From positions 1,178,001 through 1,242,000 of the forward strand of contig NZ_OY782578.1 of assembly GCF_963677945.1 (NCBI RefSeq): DNA of 64,000 nt, in the 5' to 3' direction. This DNA is from an uncultured Bacteroides sp. (GTDB taxonomy: Bacteria; Bacteroidota; Bacteroidia; Bacteroidales; Bacteroidaceae). A model generated the notes under the pieces. That model was not told the origin of the DNA and made no database searches. It saw only the letters and a program-made list of their open reading frames with translations. Position 1 is the stretch's first letter. Every line of letters begins with the position of its first letter. Shown one piece after another: positions 18,250 to 26,795 of this stretch. A program made the translations under genes and the position numbers.

Positions 18250-18608
18250 GTTGTTTTTAAGTTTATTTTTTGTTTTTATGCTTTTAGCTCTTCTGAAATT
18301 GTAAATATTTAATCTTAACTTGTTGAATGCTAGATTGTAACCAAGCCTTTTATATGGTTCAGATTTAATAGGTAAATAATTAAATTTTAAGAAAAAAATA
18401 TTCTTGATTCTTTTCTTTTTAGTTTGTAACGTGTTCTTTGATTATCCGAATATGAACAGAGTGTTCATATTCGGACATTTTATAGAGTGATGATACTTTT
18501 GGAAAGAATGTATATTAGTTCGCAAAAAAATATTCATTCTATTGGTGCTGATAAACAGCACTTTCTGTAATTGACTTTAATTTTGTTTAAAAAATAACTG
18601 CAGAAAGT
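18250..18608. other. Intergenic region with a 14-bp-arm palindrome
   Basis: This divergent gap between outer-membrane copy 2 and the tRNA genes is AT-rich, with no gene. Its one clear element is a perfect inverted repeat with 14-bp arms and a 3-nt centre (GAG) at 18445-18475. The arms read TCCGAATATGAACA and its complement. No T-run follows directly, so it may be an operator or a rho-independent-like hairpin. Confidence 0.6.
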
Positions 18609-18639
18609 TTTGCTAGTTTCAAAGAAAGCTATATCTTTG
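18609..18639 (+). promoter_or_regulatory. Promoter of the tRNA-Val pair
   Basis: TTTG (18609-18612), a 19-bp spacer, then TATCTTTG (18632-18639) is a full match to the Bacteroides -33/-7 promoter. It lies 26 bp before the first tRNA. Confidence 0.8.
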
Positions 18640-18665
18640 CATCGCTTTTGAAACGAAAGTGTCTC

Positions 18666-18740
18666 GGGCGTTTAGCTCAGCTGGTTCAGAGCATCTGCCT
18701 TACAAGCAGAGGGTCGGCGGTTCGAATCCGTCAACGCCCA
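18666..18740 (+). tRNA. tRNA-Val (anticodon UAC), first copy
   Basis: This 75-nt cloverleaf has a perfect 7-bp acceptor stem (GGGCGTT/AACGCCC), a D-arm TAGCTCAGC..GGTTCAGAGC, an anticodon stem TCTGC/GCAGA with loop CTTACAA (anticodon TAC), and a T-arm with GGTTCGAATCC. The CCA end is not encoded. It reads valine codons GTA and GTG. Confidence 0.97.
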
Positions 18741-18774
18741 CTTCAAAATCCAGAGACTTTCGTTGATAAAACAA

Positions 18775-18849
18775 GGGCGTTTAGCTCAGCTGGTTCAGAG
18801 CATCTGCCTTACAAGCAGAGGGTCGGCGGTTCGAATCCGTCAACGCCCA
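18775..18849 (+). tRNA. tRNA-Val (anticodon UAC), second copy
   Basis: This copy is identical over all 75 nt to the tRNA at 18666-18740 and is separated from it by 34 nt. It has no promoter of its own that I can see, so the two are probably processed from one transcript ending at the hairpin at 18861-18888. Confidence 0.97.
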
Positions 18850-18860
18850 CATTAGATAGA

Positions 18861-18897
18861 AAGCTTCACAAGTATGTTTGTGAGGCTTTTTTTATTT
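18861..18897 (+). terminator. Terminator of the tRNA-Val operon
   Basis: The stem AAGCTTCACAA (18861-18871) pairs with TTGTGAGGCTT (18878-18888), with one G-T wobble and a 6-nt loop, followed by a T-run (TTTTTTATTTCTTT). Confidence 0.85.
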
Positions 18898-18990
18898 CTT
18901 TACCTCTTTGATACAAACTTTTTCTTATTTGTGTAACTCTCTATTCAAATAAAAGAATTAATTTTGCAGTCTGATAATTATCATTACACT

Positions 18991-20337
18991 ATGAAACTTG
19001 ATTTACTTACGGCTATATCACCGATTGATGGCCGCTACAGAGGCAAAGCTGAGGCTTTAGCTGCTTACTTTTCTGAATTTGCATTGATTAAATATCGTGT
19101 GCAGGTTGAGATTGAGTATTTTATAACCTTGTGTGAACTGCCTTTGCCCCAGCTTAAAGGTGTTGGTGAAGATGTTTTTGAGTCTTTAAGAAGTATTTAT
19201 CAAAACTTTTCTGAAGCCGATGCACAACGTATTAAGGATATTGAAAGTGTGACTAATCACGACGTAAAAGCTGTTGAGTATTTCATCAAAGAAGAATTTG
19301 ATAAGCTTGGTGGTCTTGAAGAGTATAAAGAGTTTATACATTTCGGACTTACTTCTCAGGATATTAACAATACATCTATTCCATTGTCTATAAAGGAAGC
19401 GTTGAATAATGTTTATTATCCTTTGATTGAAGAGCTTATTGCACAGCTTAAACAATATGCAAATGATTGGACTAATGTTTCTATGCTTGCAAAGACTCAT
19501 GGTCAGCCAGCTTCTCCAACGCGTTTGGGAAAAGAAATTATGGTTTTTGTTTACCGTTTGGAACGCCAGTTGGCTACGCTTAAAACTTGTCCGGTAACTG
19601 CTAAGTTTGGTGGTGCTACAGGTAATTATAATGCTCATCATGTAGCTTATCCTTCTTATGACTGGAAAGCTTTTGGTAATCGTTTCGTTTCAGAAAAACT
19701 AGGATTGGAACGTGAAGAGTATACAACACAAATTTCAAATTATGATAGCCTTTCTGCTGTTTTCGATGCGATGAAACGTATCAATGTTATCATGATTGAC
19801 ATGAATCGTGATTTCTGGTTATATATTTCTATGGAATATTTCAAGCAGAAAATCAAAGCAGGAGAAGTCGGTTCCAGTGCAATGCCTCACAAAGTAAATC
19901 CGATTGATTTTGAGAATGCAGAAGGAAATTTGGGAATAGCGAATTCTATTCTGAATCATTTGGCAGAGAAATTACCGGTTTCTCGTCTGCAACGTGACTT
20001 AACAGATTCTACAGTACTTCGTAATGTAGGTGTTCCTTTCGGACATGTTGTAATTGCTATTCAGAGTTCATTAAAAGGTTTACGCAAACTGATTTTGAAC
20101 GAAACTGCTATTTATAATGATTTGGATAATTGCTGGAGTGTAGTTGCTGAAGCTATTCAGACAATTCTTCGCCGTGAAGCTTATCCTAATCCGTATGAAG
20201 CACTAAAAGCACTGACAAGAACTAATCAGGCTATCACAGAATCTTCTATTAAAGATTTTATTGAAGAACTGAATGTTAGTGAGGATGTTAAAAAAGAACT
20301 AAGATGTATAACCCCACATAGTTATACAGGTATTTAA
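18991..20337 (+). CDS. purB: Adenylosuccinate lyase
   Basis: This 448-residue purine-biosynthesis enzyme cleaves SAICAR and adenylosuccinate, releasing fumarate. The superfamily signature GSSAMPHKVNP is at 294-304. THGQPASPT at 169-177 holds the catalytic His170. I chose the ATG at 18991 because the product then starts MKLDLLTAISPIDGRYRG as PurB does. An upstream in-frame TTG at 18964 lies inside a TAATTTTG box (18959-18966) that is a likely promoter -7 element. Monocistronic. Confidence 0.97.
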   Translation: MKLDLLTAISPIDGRYRGKAEALAAYFSEFALIKYRVQVEIEYFITLCELPLPQLKGVGEDVFESLRSIYQNFSEADAQRIKDIESVTNHDVKAVEYFIKEEFDKLGGLEEYKEFIHFGLTSQDINNTSIPLSIKEALNNVYYPLIEELIAQLKQYANDWTNVSMLAKTHGQPASPTRLGKEIMVFVYRLERQLATLKTCPVTAKFGGATGNYNAHHVAYPSYDWKAFGNRFVSEKLGLEREEYTTQISNYDSLSAVFDAMKRINVIMIDMNRDFWLYISMEYFKQKIKAGEVGSSAMPHKVNPIDFENAEGNLGIANSILNHLAEKLPVSRLQRDLTDSTVLRNVGVPFGHVVIAIQSSLKGLRKLILNETAIYNDLDNCWSVVAEAIQTILRREAYPNPYEALKALTRTNQAITESSIKDFIEELNVSEDVKKELRCITPHSYTGI

Positions 20338-20395
20338 TATATTAATGTTTTTAATTGGCCGCGAGGCCAGAGTTATAATTTTATTCGAATAAAAA

Positions 20396-22054
20396 ATGAG
20401 TACAGACAACGAAAATTGGCGAGATTCTAACAATGATAGTAGAGACGCCAGCCGTGATGGTAATAAGTCTTTTAACAGAGAAGGATTTAGCCGTCGTGAT
20501 GACAGTAGATCTTCTTTTAACAGAGATGGCAAGTTTAACCGTGAAGGACGCTTTAGTCGTGAAGGTGGTGATCGCCCCTCACGCCCTTCTTTTAACAGAG
20601 GCGGTAATGACCGTCCAAGTTTTAATCGTCCTTCCCGTCCATATAATAGAGAAGAGGGGGATCGCCCACGCTTCAATCGTGAAGGTGGCGACAGACCGCG
20701 TCCTTCTTTTAATCGTGAAGGCGGAGATCGTCCACGTCCTTCTTTCAATAGAGAAGGTGGTGATCGTCCACGTCCATCATTCAATCGTGAAGGTGGCGAC
20801 AGACCGCGTCCTTCTTTTAATCGTGAAGGTGGTGATCGTCCACGTCCATCATTCAATCGCGAAGGTGGCGATCGCCCACGTCCATCATTTAACCGCGAAG
20901 GTGGTGACAGACCACGTCCTTCTTTTAATCGTGAAGGTGGTGATCGTCCACGTCCATCATTCAATCGCGAAGGTGGTGACAGACCTCGTCCTTCATTCAA
21001 TCGTGAAGGTGGAGATCGTCCACGTCCATCATTTAACCGTGAAGGCGGTGACAGACCTTATCGTCCGTCGTTTAATCGCGAAGATAAGCCTTGGAGAAGA
21101 AACGAAAATCAGGAAGGTGAAGGAGGCGAACGCCCAAGATTCCGTCGTCCTGATAGCAATTATGGCAATCCAACTCTTTCCAGAGATGGTGGACGACGTC
21201 CAAGATTCTCATCAAGTGATGAGAGACCTCAAGGGTTTGCACGTCCGGTTCGTAGAAGAAGCGATGATTATGATCCAAATGCTAAGTATAGCGAAAAGAA
21301 AAGAATTGAGTATAAAGAGCAGTTCGCAGACCCAAATGAACCAATTCGTTTAAATAAGTATCTGGCTAATGCAGGTGTTTGTTCAAGACGTGAAGCTGAT
21401 GAATTTATCACAGCAGGAGTTGTTTCGGTAAATGGTGAAATTGTAACTGAACTAGGAACAAAAGTTAAACGTACTGATGTAATTAAGTTCCACGAAGAGT
21501 CTGTATCTTTGGAAAGTAAAGTATATGTATTGCTGAATAAACCAAAAGACTGTGTAACTACTTCGGATGATCCTCAGGCTCGTCTTACAGTTATGGACTT
21601 AGTGAAAGGTGCATGCAAAGAACGAATTTACCCTGTTGGTCGTCTTGACCGTAATACTACAGGTGTATTGTTGCTTACAAATGATGGAGATTTGGCTTCT
21701 AAGCTGACTCATCCTCAGTTCCTTAAAAAGAAAATTTATCATGTTTATTTGGATAAAAATGTCACTAAACATGATATGGAACAAATTGCAGCTGGCGTTA
21801 CATTAGATGATGGAGAAATCCATGCAGATGCTATCAGTTATGCTACTGAAACAGATAAAGATCAGGTAGGAATTGAAATTCACTCTGGTAAGAACCGTAT
21901 TGTTCGCCGTATATTCGAATCATTGGGATATAAGGTTATGAAACTAGATCGTGTGTTCTTTGCTGGATTGACGAAGAAAGGTCTTCGTCGTGGCGAATGG
22001 AGATATCTTACAGAACAAGAAGTAAACATACTTCGAATGGGAGCTTTTGAATAA
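20396..22054 (+). CDS. RluB-type 23S rRNA pseudouridine synthase with a long Arg/Gly/Pro-rich repeat tail at the N-terminus
   Basis: The C-terminal third is a standard RsuA/RluB-type pseudouridine synthase. An S4 RNA-binding domain (about 318-365, IRLNKYLANAGVCSRREADEF) is followed by the catalytic domain with GRLDRNTTG; the catalytic Asp is 418. Residues 1-310 are a low-complexity, highly basic region with ten exact copies of FNREGGDRPRPS at the protein level and degenerate flanking copies. Such Arg/Gly-rich tails often bind RNA, and here the tail is about half the protein. The repeats lie in one uninterrupted frame. Confidence 0.9.
   Translation: MSTDNENWRDSNNDSRDASRDGNKSFNREGFSRRDDSRSSFNRDGKFNREGRFSREGGDRPSRPSFNRGGNDRPSFNRPSRPYNREEGDRPRFNREGGDRPRPSFNREGGDRPRPSFNREGGDRPRPSFNREGGDRPRPSFNREGGDRPRPSFNREGGDRPRPSFNREGGDRPRPSFNREGGDRPRPSFNREGGDRPRPSFNREGGDRPRPSFNREGGDRPYRPSFNREDKPWRRNENQEGEGGERPRFRRPDSNYGNPTLSRDGGRRPRFSSSDERPQGFARPVRRRSDDYDPNAKYSEKKRIEYKEQFADPNEPIRLNKYLANAGVCSRREADEFITAGVVSVNGEIVTELGTKVKRTDVIKFHEESVSLESKVYVLLNKPKDCVTTSDDPQARLTVMDLVKGACKERIYPVGRLDRNTTGVLLLTNDGDLASKLTHPQFLKKKIYHVYLDKNVTKHDMEQIAAGVTLDDGEIHADAISYATETDKDQVGIEIHSGKNRIVRRIFESLGYKVMKLDRVFFAGLTKKGLRRGEWRYLTEQEVNILRMGAFE
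20672..21031 (+). repeat. Ten in-frame 36-bp coding repeats
   Basis: Ten head-to-tail 36-bp units encode FNREGGDRPRPS. An eleventh unit (21032 onward) has an inserted Tyr. Units are identical in protein but differ at synonymous positions (for example GGTGGCGACAGA versus GGCGGAGATCGT), so selection keeps the peptide. Copy number may vary between strains by slippage or recombination. Confidence 0.9.
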
Positions 22055-22063
22055 TAAAGAATG

Positions 22064-22085
22064 GGGGTATATGCAAATATACCCC
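22064..22085 (+). terminator. Hairpin with GCAA tetraloop between the rRNA synthase and asnS
   Basis: The perfect 9-bp stem GGGGTATAT/ATATACCCC closes a GCAA (GNRA) loop 9 bp after the stop codon. There is no T-run, so termination is uncertain. It may instead stabilise the upstream mRNA 3' end. Confidence 0.45.
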
Positions 22086-22118
22086 TACCTTATATAATAA
22101 TGCATATAAAAGATTTTT

Positions 22119-23525
22119 ATGGAAAAGATTTGTAGAACAAGAATTGTTGATGTTCTGAAGATGGATAGCTTCGGAACAATTGTGAACGTGAAGGGATGGG
22201 TTAGAACTCGCCGGGGCAGTAAACAAGTTAACTTTATCGCTTTGAATGACGGTTCTACCATTAATAATATTCAGATTGTAATTGATATAGAGAAATTCGG
22301 AGAAGAATACTTGAAACCAATAACTACTGGAGCATGTATTAGTGTAAATGGCGAATTGGTAGAATCGCTTGGACAAGGACAGAAAGCAGAACTTCATGCA
22401 TGTGAAATAGAAATATTAGGCACAGCTGATCCTAATACCTATCCATTGCAGAAGAAAGGTCACTCTATGGAGTTTCTTCGAGAAATAGCACACCTTCGTC
22501 CTCGTACCAATACTTTTGGTGCTGTATTCCGTATTCGTCATAATATGGCTATTGCCATACATAAATTTTTCCATGAACGTGGATTCTTCTATTTTCATAC
22601 TCCAATTATTACAGCTTCAGATTGTGAAGGTGCAGGACAGATGTTTCAGGTAACGACCATGAATCTTTATGATTTGAAAAAGGATGAAGATGGTTCTATT
22701 AATTATGATAGTGATTTCTTTGGCAAACAAGCTAGTCTGACTGTTTCCGGACAGCTGGAAGGTGAGCTTGCTGCTATGTCAATGGGATCTATTTATACTT
22801 TTGGACCTACTTTCCGTGCCGAAAACTCAAATACTCCACGTCACCTTGCTGAGTTCTGGATGATTGAGCCGGAAGTTGCCTTTAATGAGATTGAAGATAA
22901 TATGCAGTTGGCTGAAGATTTTATCAAATTTTGTGTAAAATGGGCTTTGGATAACTGTATAGAAGATATACAGTTCTTGAATAATATGTTTGATAAGGAA
23001 CTTATTGCTCGCTTGCAGTCAGTGCTTGATGATGAATTTGTTCGCCTGCCTTATACAGAAGGAGTGAAGATTCTTGAAGAAGCTGTGGCCAAAGGACACA
23101 AATTTGAATTCCCTATATTCTGGGGAGCCGACCTTGCTTCTGAACATGAACGTTACTTGGTGGAAGATCATTTTAAACGTCCTGTAATTCTTACTGATTA
23201 TCCGAAAGAAATCAAATCTTTCTATATGAAGCAGAATGAAGATGGCAAAACAGTTCGTGCAATGGATGTTCTATTCCCGAAAATCGGAGAAATAATCGGT
23301 GGTTCTCAGCGTGAAGAGGATTTTGATAAATTATCAAGTAGAGCTGCGGAAATGGGTGTACCAACCAAAGATATCTGGTGGTATCTGGATACTCGCCGTT
23401 TTGGTACAGCGCCTCACTCTGGCTTCGGATTAGGTTTTGAACGCTTATTGCTTTTTGTAACAGGTATGACCAATATTCGTGATGTGATTCCTTTCCCTAG
23501 AACACCTCGTAACTGCGAGTTTTAA
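22119..23525 (+). CDS. asnS: Asparaginyl-tRNA synthetase
   Basis: This 468-residue class II synthetase charges tRNA-Asn. It has an OB-fold anticodon-binding domain (about 15-105, with [23 protein letters not shown]). The catalytic core includes motif 2 ([21 protein letters not shown], about 237-257) and motif 3 ([15 protein letters not shown], about 438-452). Length matches the family. Confidence 0.97.
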   Translation: MEKICRTRIVDVLKMDSFGTIVNVKGWVRTRRGSKQVNFIALNDGSTINNIQIVIDIEKFGEEYLKPITTGACISVNGELVESLGQGQKAELHACEIEILGTADPNTYPLQKKGHSMEFLREIAHLRPRTNTFGAVFRIRHNMAIAIHKFFHERGFFYFHTPIITASDCEGAGQMFQVTTMNLYDLKKDEDGSINYDSDFFGKQASLTVSGQLEGELAAMSMGSIYTFGPTFRAENSNTPRHLAEFWMIEPEVAFNEIEDNMQLAEDFIKFCVKWALDNCIEDIQFLNNMFDKELIARLQSVLDDEFVRLPYTEGVKILEEAVAKGHKFEFPIFWGADLASEHERYLVEDHFKRPVILTDYPKEIKSFYMKQNEDGKTVRAMDVLFPKIGEIIGGSQREEDFDKLSSRAAEMGVPTKDIWWYLDTRRFGTAPHSGFGLGFERLLLFVTGMTNIRDVIPFPRTPRNCEF

Positions 23526-23550
23526 TTTAAACTTTTTTGTTCTTTATATA

Positions 23551-23592
23551 AGAGATGACACGGCCATAAGTTGTGTCATCTTTCTTTTTTTT
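23551..23592 (+). terminator. Terminator of asnS
   Basis: The stem AGATGACAC (23553-23561) pairs with GTGTCATCT (23573-23581) with an 11-nt loop, followed by TTCTTTTTTT. Confidence 0.85.
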
Positions 23593-23718
23593 ACGAAATT
23601 GATCTAGCGATCTAGCGCTTTTTAAATTAACCACAATTTAGTCACTCTGAAATGTAGCAGATAAAACGTATAATGTTCTTATCTAAGGCCTTGAAAAGAG
23701 AAAAAATAACTTAAATAG

Positions 23719-23749
23719 TTTGCCAATTAAAAGAAAAGCAGTACTTTTG
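23719..23749 (+). promoter_or_regulatory. Promoter of the rplM-rpsI operon
   Basis: TTTG (23719-23722), 19 bp, TACTTTTG (23742-23749) matches the Bacteroides promoter consensus exactly. It implies a leader of about 120 nt before the rplM GTG. Confidence 0.8.
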
Positions 23750-23785
23750 CAAGCCGATTATTATCTAAAAGGATAAAAGATTAAT

Positions 23786-23832
23786 TCATAGCTAATTAGG
23801 TTCCTTTGTCCGGGGAACTGTAATCAGCATGA
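23786..23832 (+). promoter_or_regulatory. Ribosomal-protein leader hairpin upstream of rplM
   Basis: The leader can form one long hairpin: TCAT, GCTAATTA and GTTCC on the left pair with GGAAC, TAATCAGC and ATGA on the right. It has short internal loops and the apical loop TTTGTCCGG. It lies between the promoter and the rplM start, where autoregulatory binding sites for a ribosomal protein are expected. Leaders upstream of rplM in Bacteroidia have, as I recall, been proposed from comparative genomics. The assignment here is from position and structure only. Confidence 0.6.
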
Positions 23833-23877
23833 ATATTTATGTTTATTAGTAGTTAACAATTTAAAAACAATTAAGCA

Positions 23878-24339
23878 GTGGATACTTTAAGTTATAAGAC
23901 CATTTCTGCAAACAAAGCAACCGCAACAAAGGAATGGGTCGTAGTAGATGCTACAGATCAGGTGTTGGGACGCTTAGGTGCAAAAGTTGCCAAGCTGTTG
24001 AGAGGAAAGTACAAACCAAACTTTACTCCTCATGTAGACTGTGGTGACAACGTAATTATTATCAATGCCGATAAGGTGAAGTTGACAGGTAACAAATGGA
24101 ATGACAGAATCTATTTGTCATATACTGGCTATCCTGGAGGTCAAAGAGCTATTACTCCAGCTCGTTTGCAAGCAAGACCTAACGGTGACGACAAGTTATT
24201 GAGAAAAGTAGTAAAGGGTATGCTTCCTAAAAACAAATTAGGTGCACAACTATTAGGCAACATGTATGTTTACGCTGGAAGCGAACATAAACAAGCTGCT
24301 CAAAACCCTAAGTCAATTGATATTAACTTACTTAAATAA
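23878..24339 (+). CDS. rplM: 50S ribosomal protein L13 (uL13)
   Basis: This 153-residue L13 carries the family core WVVVDATDQVLGRLGAKVAKLLRGKYKPNFTPHVDCGD. The start is GTG: no ATG lies in a suitable place, and the predicted N-terminus MDTLSYKTISANKAT fits Bacteroidetes L13. A non-ATG start after a structured leader fits translational autoregulation. rpsI follows 6 bp later, the usual L13-S9 pair. Confidence 0.97.
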   Translation: MDTLSYKTISANKATATKEWVVVDATDQVLGRLGAKVAKLLRGKYKPNFTPHVDCGDNVIIINADKVKLTGNKWNDRIYLSYTGYPGGQRAITPARLQARPNGDDKLLRKVVKGMLPKNKLGAQLLGNMYVYAGSEHKQAAQNPKSIDINLLK

Positions 24340-24345
24340 TAAATA

Positions 24346-24732
24346 ATGGAAGTAGTAAATGCATTAGGCAGACGTAAGCGCGCTATTGCTCGCGTATTCG
24401 TAAGCGAAGGTACAGGAAAGATTACTATTAACAAGAGAGACCTTGCAACGTACTTTCCATCAACTATTCTTCAATATGTTGTAAAACAACCATTGAACAA
24501 ATTAGGTGTAGCTGAGAAGTATGACATCAAGGTTAATTTGATCGGTGGCGGTTTCACAGGACAATCACAAGCTTTGCGTTTGGCAATTGCTCGTGCTCTT
24601 GTGAAAATCAGCGCAGAAGATAAAAAAGCTCTTCGTTCAGAAGGCTTCATGACACGTGATCCACGTTCTGTTGAACGTAAGAAACCGGGTCAACCAAAAG
24701 CTCGTAGAAGATTCCAGTTCAGTAAACGTTAA
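24346..24732 (+). CDS. rpsI: 30S ribosomal protein S9 (uS9)
   Basis: This 128-residue S9 has the conserved start VNALGRRKRAIARVFV and the basic C-terminal tail KPGQPKARRRFQFSKR, which reaches into the P-site. It is co-transcribed with rplM. Confidence 0.97.
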   Translation: MEVVNALGRRKRAIARVFVSEGTGKITINKRDLATYFPSTILQYVVKQPLNKLGVAEKYDIKVNLIGGGFTGQSQALRLAIARALVKISAEDKKALRSEGFMTRDPRSVERKKPGQPKARRRFQFSKR

Positions 24733-24857
24733 TACTTGCTGGAGAAATCTCTGGAGTAAGCTACGTTTAGTATCTAAACTATCGGGACTCTTATGTAGGC
24801 TACCCGACAGTTGGTTATAAAACAAAAAAGAAAGTAAACGATTAAAAGATTAAAAAA
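24733..24857 (+). promoter_or_regulatory. rpsB leader with two mutually exclusive hairpins
   Basis: Two stems can form but compete. GTTTAG (24765-24770) pairs with CTAAAC (24774-24779), while AACT and TCGGG (24777-24786) pair with CCCGA and AGTT (24803-24812). They share bases 24777-24779. Such a switch upstream of rpsB would suit S2 feedback control. No T-run follows the second stem. The function is inferred. Confidence 0.4.
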
Positions 24858-25697
24858 ATGTCAAGAACAAATTTTGATAATTTATTGGAAGCCGGTTGCC
24901 ACTTCGGACACTTAAGAAGAAAGTGGAACCCTGCAATGGCTCCTTATATTTTCATGGAACGCAATGGTATCCACATCATTGACCTCCACAAAACAGTTGC
25001 AAAAGTAGAAGAAGCTGCTGAAGCTTTAAAACAAATTGCAAAATCAGGAAAGAAAGTCCTTTTTGTTGCTACTAAAAAACAAGCAAAACAAGTAGTTGCT
25101 GACAAAGCAGCTTCTGTTAATATGCCTTATGTAATCGAGCGCTGGCCAGGTGGTATGTTGACTAACTTCCCAACTATCCGTAAGGCTGTTAAGAAGATGG
25201 CTACTATCGATAAGTTGACTAACGATGGTACTTATTCTAATCTTTCTAAAAGAGAAGTTCTTCAAATTTCTCGTCAACGTGCTAAGTTAGACAAGAACTT
25301 AGGTTCTATCGCCGACTTAACTCGTCTTCCTTCTGCTTTGTTCGTTATCGACGTAATGAAAGAAAACATTGCAGTTCGTGAAGCTAACCGTTTAGGTATT
25401 CCAGTATTTGCTATCGTTGATACAAACTCTGATCCTTCAAATATCGATTTCGTTATCCCTGCAAATGATGACGCTACAAAATCAATTGAAGTAATTCTTG
25501 AAGCTTGTTGTACAGCTATGAGCGAAGGTCTGGAAGAAAGAAAAGCTGAAAAAATTGATATGGAAGCTGCCGGAGAAGCTCCTGCTAACAAAGGCAAGAG
25601 AAAGTCTGCTGCTAAAGCTAGACTTGACAAAAACGACGAGGAAGCAATCAACGCTGCAAAAGCTGCTGCTTTCTTGAAAGATGATGAAGAAGCTTAA
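24858..25697 (+). CDS. rpsB: 30S ribosomal protein S2 (uS2)
   Basis: This 279-residue S2 has typical motifs: LLEAGCHFGHLRRKWNPAMAPYIF at the start, RWPGGMLTNFPTI (about 94-106) and LPSALFVIDVMKENIAVREANRLGIPVFAIVDTNSDP (about 157-193). A charged C-terminal extension rich in Lys, Ala and Glu (about 230-279) is common in Bacteroidetes. tsf follows 31 bp later in the standard order. Confidence 0.97.
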   Translation: MSRTNFDNLLEAGCHFGHLRRKWNPAMAPYIFMERNGIHIIDLHKTVAKVEEAAEALKQIAKSGKKVLFVATKKQAKQVVADKAASVNMPYVIERWPGGMLTNFPTIRKAVKKMATIDKLTNDGTYSNLSKREVLQISRQRAKLDKNLGSIADLTRLPSALFVIDVMKENIAVREANRLGIPVFAIVDTNSDPSNIDFVIPANDDATKSIEVILEACCTAMSEGLEERKAEKIDMEAAGEAPANKGKRKSAAKARLDKNDEEAINAAKAAAFLKDDEEA

Positions 25698-25728
25698 TTA
25701 CTATATCAATTAAATAAATATAAAGACT

Positions 25729-26553
25729 ATGGCTGTAACAATGGCAGATATTACCCACTTGCGCAAAATGACAGGTGCCGGTATGATGGATTGCAAGAAT
25801 GCTTTGACTGAAGCTGAAGGCGATTTCGAAAAAGCAATTGAAATAATTCGTAAAAAAGGACAAGCAGTAGCTGCAAAACGTTCTGATCGTGAAGCTTCAG
25901 AAGGTTGTGTTATTGCTAAGTCGGCAGGCGAATTTGCTGCAGTTATCGCATTGAAATGTGAAACTGACTTCGTTGCTAAGAATGCAGACTTCGTTGCTTT
26001 GACTAACGAAATTCTTGATCTTGCTATCGCAAACAAATGTGCTACTATTGAAGACGTGAAAGCTCTTCCTATGGGTAAAGGAACAGTTGCTGATGCTGTT
26101 ATTGATAGAAGTGGTATCACTGGCGAAAAGATGGAACTTGATGGATACGGTGTTGTAGAAGGTCTTTCTACTGCTATTTATATCCACCCGGGAAATCGTT
26201 TGGCTACTGCAGTTTCTTTCAATATTGCAGGTGTTGATGCTCAGGTTTCTCACGAAGTTGCTATGCAGATTGCTGCAATGAACCCTATCGCTGTAAATCA
26301 GGAAGGTGTTCCAGCTGACGTATTAGCTCGTGAAAAAGAAATCGCAGCTGACAAAGCTCGCCAGGAAGGTAAACCAGAGAACTTAATTGAACGTATCGCT
26401 GAAGGTCGTATCTCTAAGTTCTACAAAGAAGTTTGCTTGTTGGAACAAGAATATGTGAAAGATCCTAAGATTAGTGTTGCTCAGTTCTTGAAGAACATTA
26501 ATAAAGACTTAACTGTAGTTAACTTCAAACGTTTTACTTTGAACGCTGACTAA
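25729..26553 (+). CDS. tsf: Elongation factor Ts
   Basis: This 274-residue protein has an N-terminal UBA-like domain (MADITHLRKMTGAGMMDCKNALTEAEGDFEKAIE) and the TDFVAKN core motif (about 78-84). It exchanges GDP for GTP on EF-Tu. It is the last gene before a strong terminator. Confidence 0.97.
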   Translation: MAVTMADITHLRKMTGAGMMDCKNALTEAEGDFEKAIEIIRKKGQAVAAKRSDREASEGCVIAKSAGEFAAVIALKCETDFVAKNADFVALTNEILDLAIANKCATIEDVKALPMGKGTVADAVIDRSGITGEKMELDGYGVVEGLSTAIYIHPGNRLATAVSFNIAGVDAQVSHEVAMQIAAMNPIAVNQEGVPADVLAREKEIAADKARQEGKPENLIERIAEGRISKFYKEVCLLEQEYVKDPKISVAQFLKNINKDLTVVNFKRFTLNAD

Positions 26554-26576
26554 TTAAGGTCTTTTTAAAGATACTT

Positions 26577-26616
26577 AAAAGGGTGGTTGAACAAATCTGT
26601 TTAACCACCCTTTTTA
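26577..26616 (+). terminator. Terminator of rpsB-tsf
   Basis: GGGTGGTT (26581-26588), preceded by AAAA, pairs with AACCACCC (26603-26610), followed by a TTTTT tract. Confidence 0.9.
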
Positions 26617-26704
26617 AATTTTCTCTATCTATTCTTTGAAAACAAACTATTTTCCAATGAGAATGTATGATCCATATTTGCACCATTGAAATACAAACTC
26701 ATTT

Positions 26705-26795
26705 AATAAACTATCCTCCAATAGGTTTATCGTTAGCCTTCTTTTGGCGCTACTACGGCTTCTGCTTTTAAAATAAACTATCCTCCAATTGGTTT
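26705..26795. repeat. Direct repeat duplicating the 3' end of the SUI1 gene
   Basis: AATAAACTATCCTCCAATAGG at 26705-26725 recurs at 26772-26792 with one base changed. The second copy is the natural 3' end (encoding KPIGG-stop on the minus strand). The first is a copy 67 bp further downstream that also encodes KPIGG-stop. The segment between reads KAEAVVAPKEG-stop in one frame. It looks like a small duplication or the remnant of a recombined gene tail. Confidence 0.6.

Noticed and set aside
15628-18608. Invertible promoter (phase variation) near the outer-membrane genes
   Set aside because: I looked for paired inverted repeats flanking a promoter and found only a single palindrome (18445-18475) and no recombinase gene.
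18648-18911. 87-codon ORF across the two tRNA genes
   Set aside because: The frame is a by-product of the duplicated tRNA sequence; the tRNAs account for the DNA.
18964-18990. TTG start of purB
   Set aside because: It overlaps a promoter-like TAATTTTG box, and the ATG at 18991 gives the standard PurB N-terminus.
20672-21031. CRISPR array, because of the 36-bp repeat length
   Set aside because: Units are directly adjacent without spacers, and they encode a conserved peptide in frame with a known enzyme. No cas genes are nearby.
20299-21353. Long open frames on the minus strand (20299-21000) and in a second plus frame (20433-21353) over the 36-bp repeats
   Set aside because: A 36-bp repeat without stops keeps several frames open. 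The products are simple repeats with no domain, and the true frame continues into the S4 and pseudouridine synthase domains.
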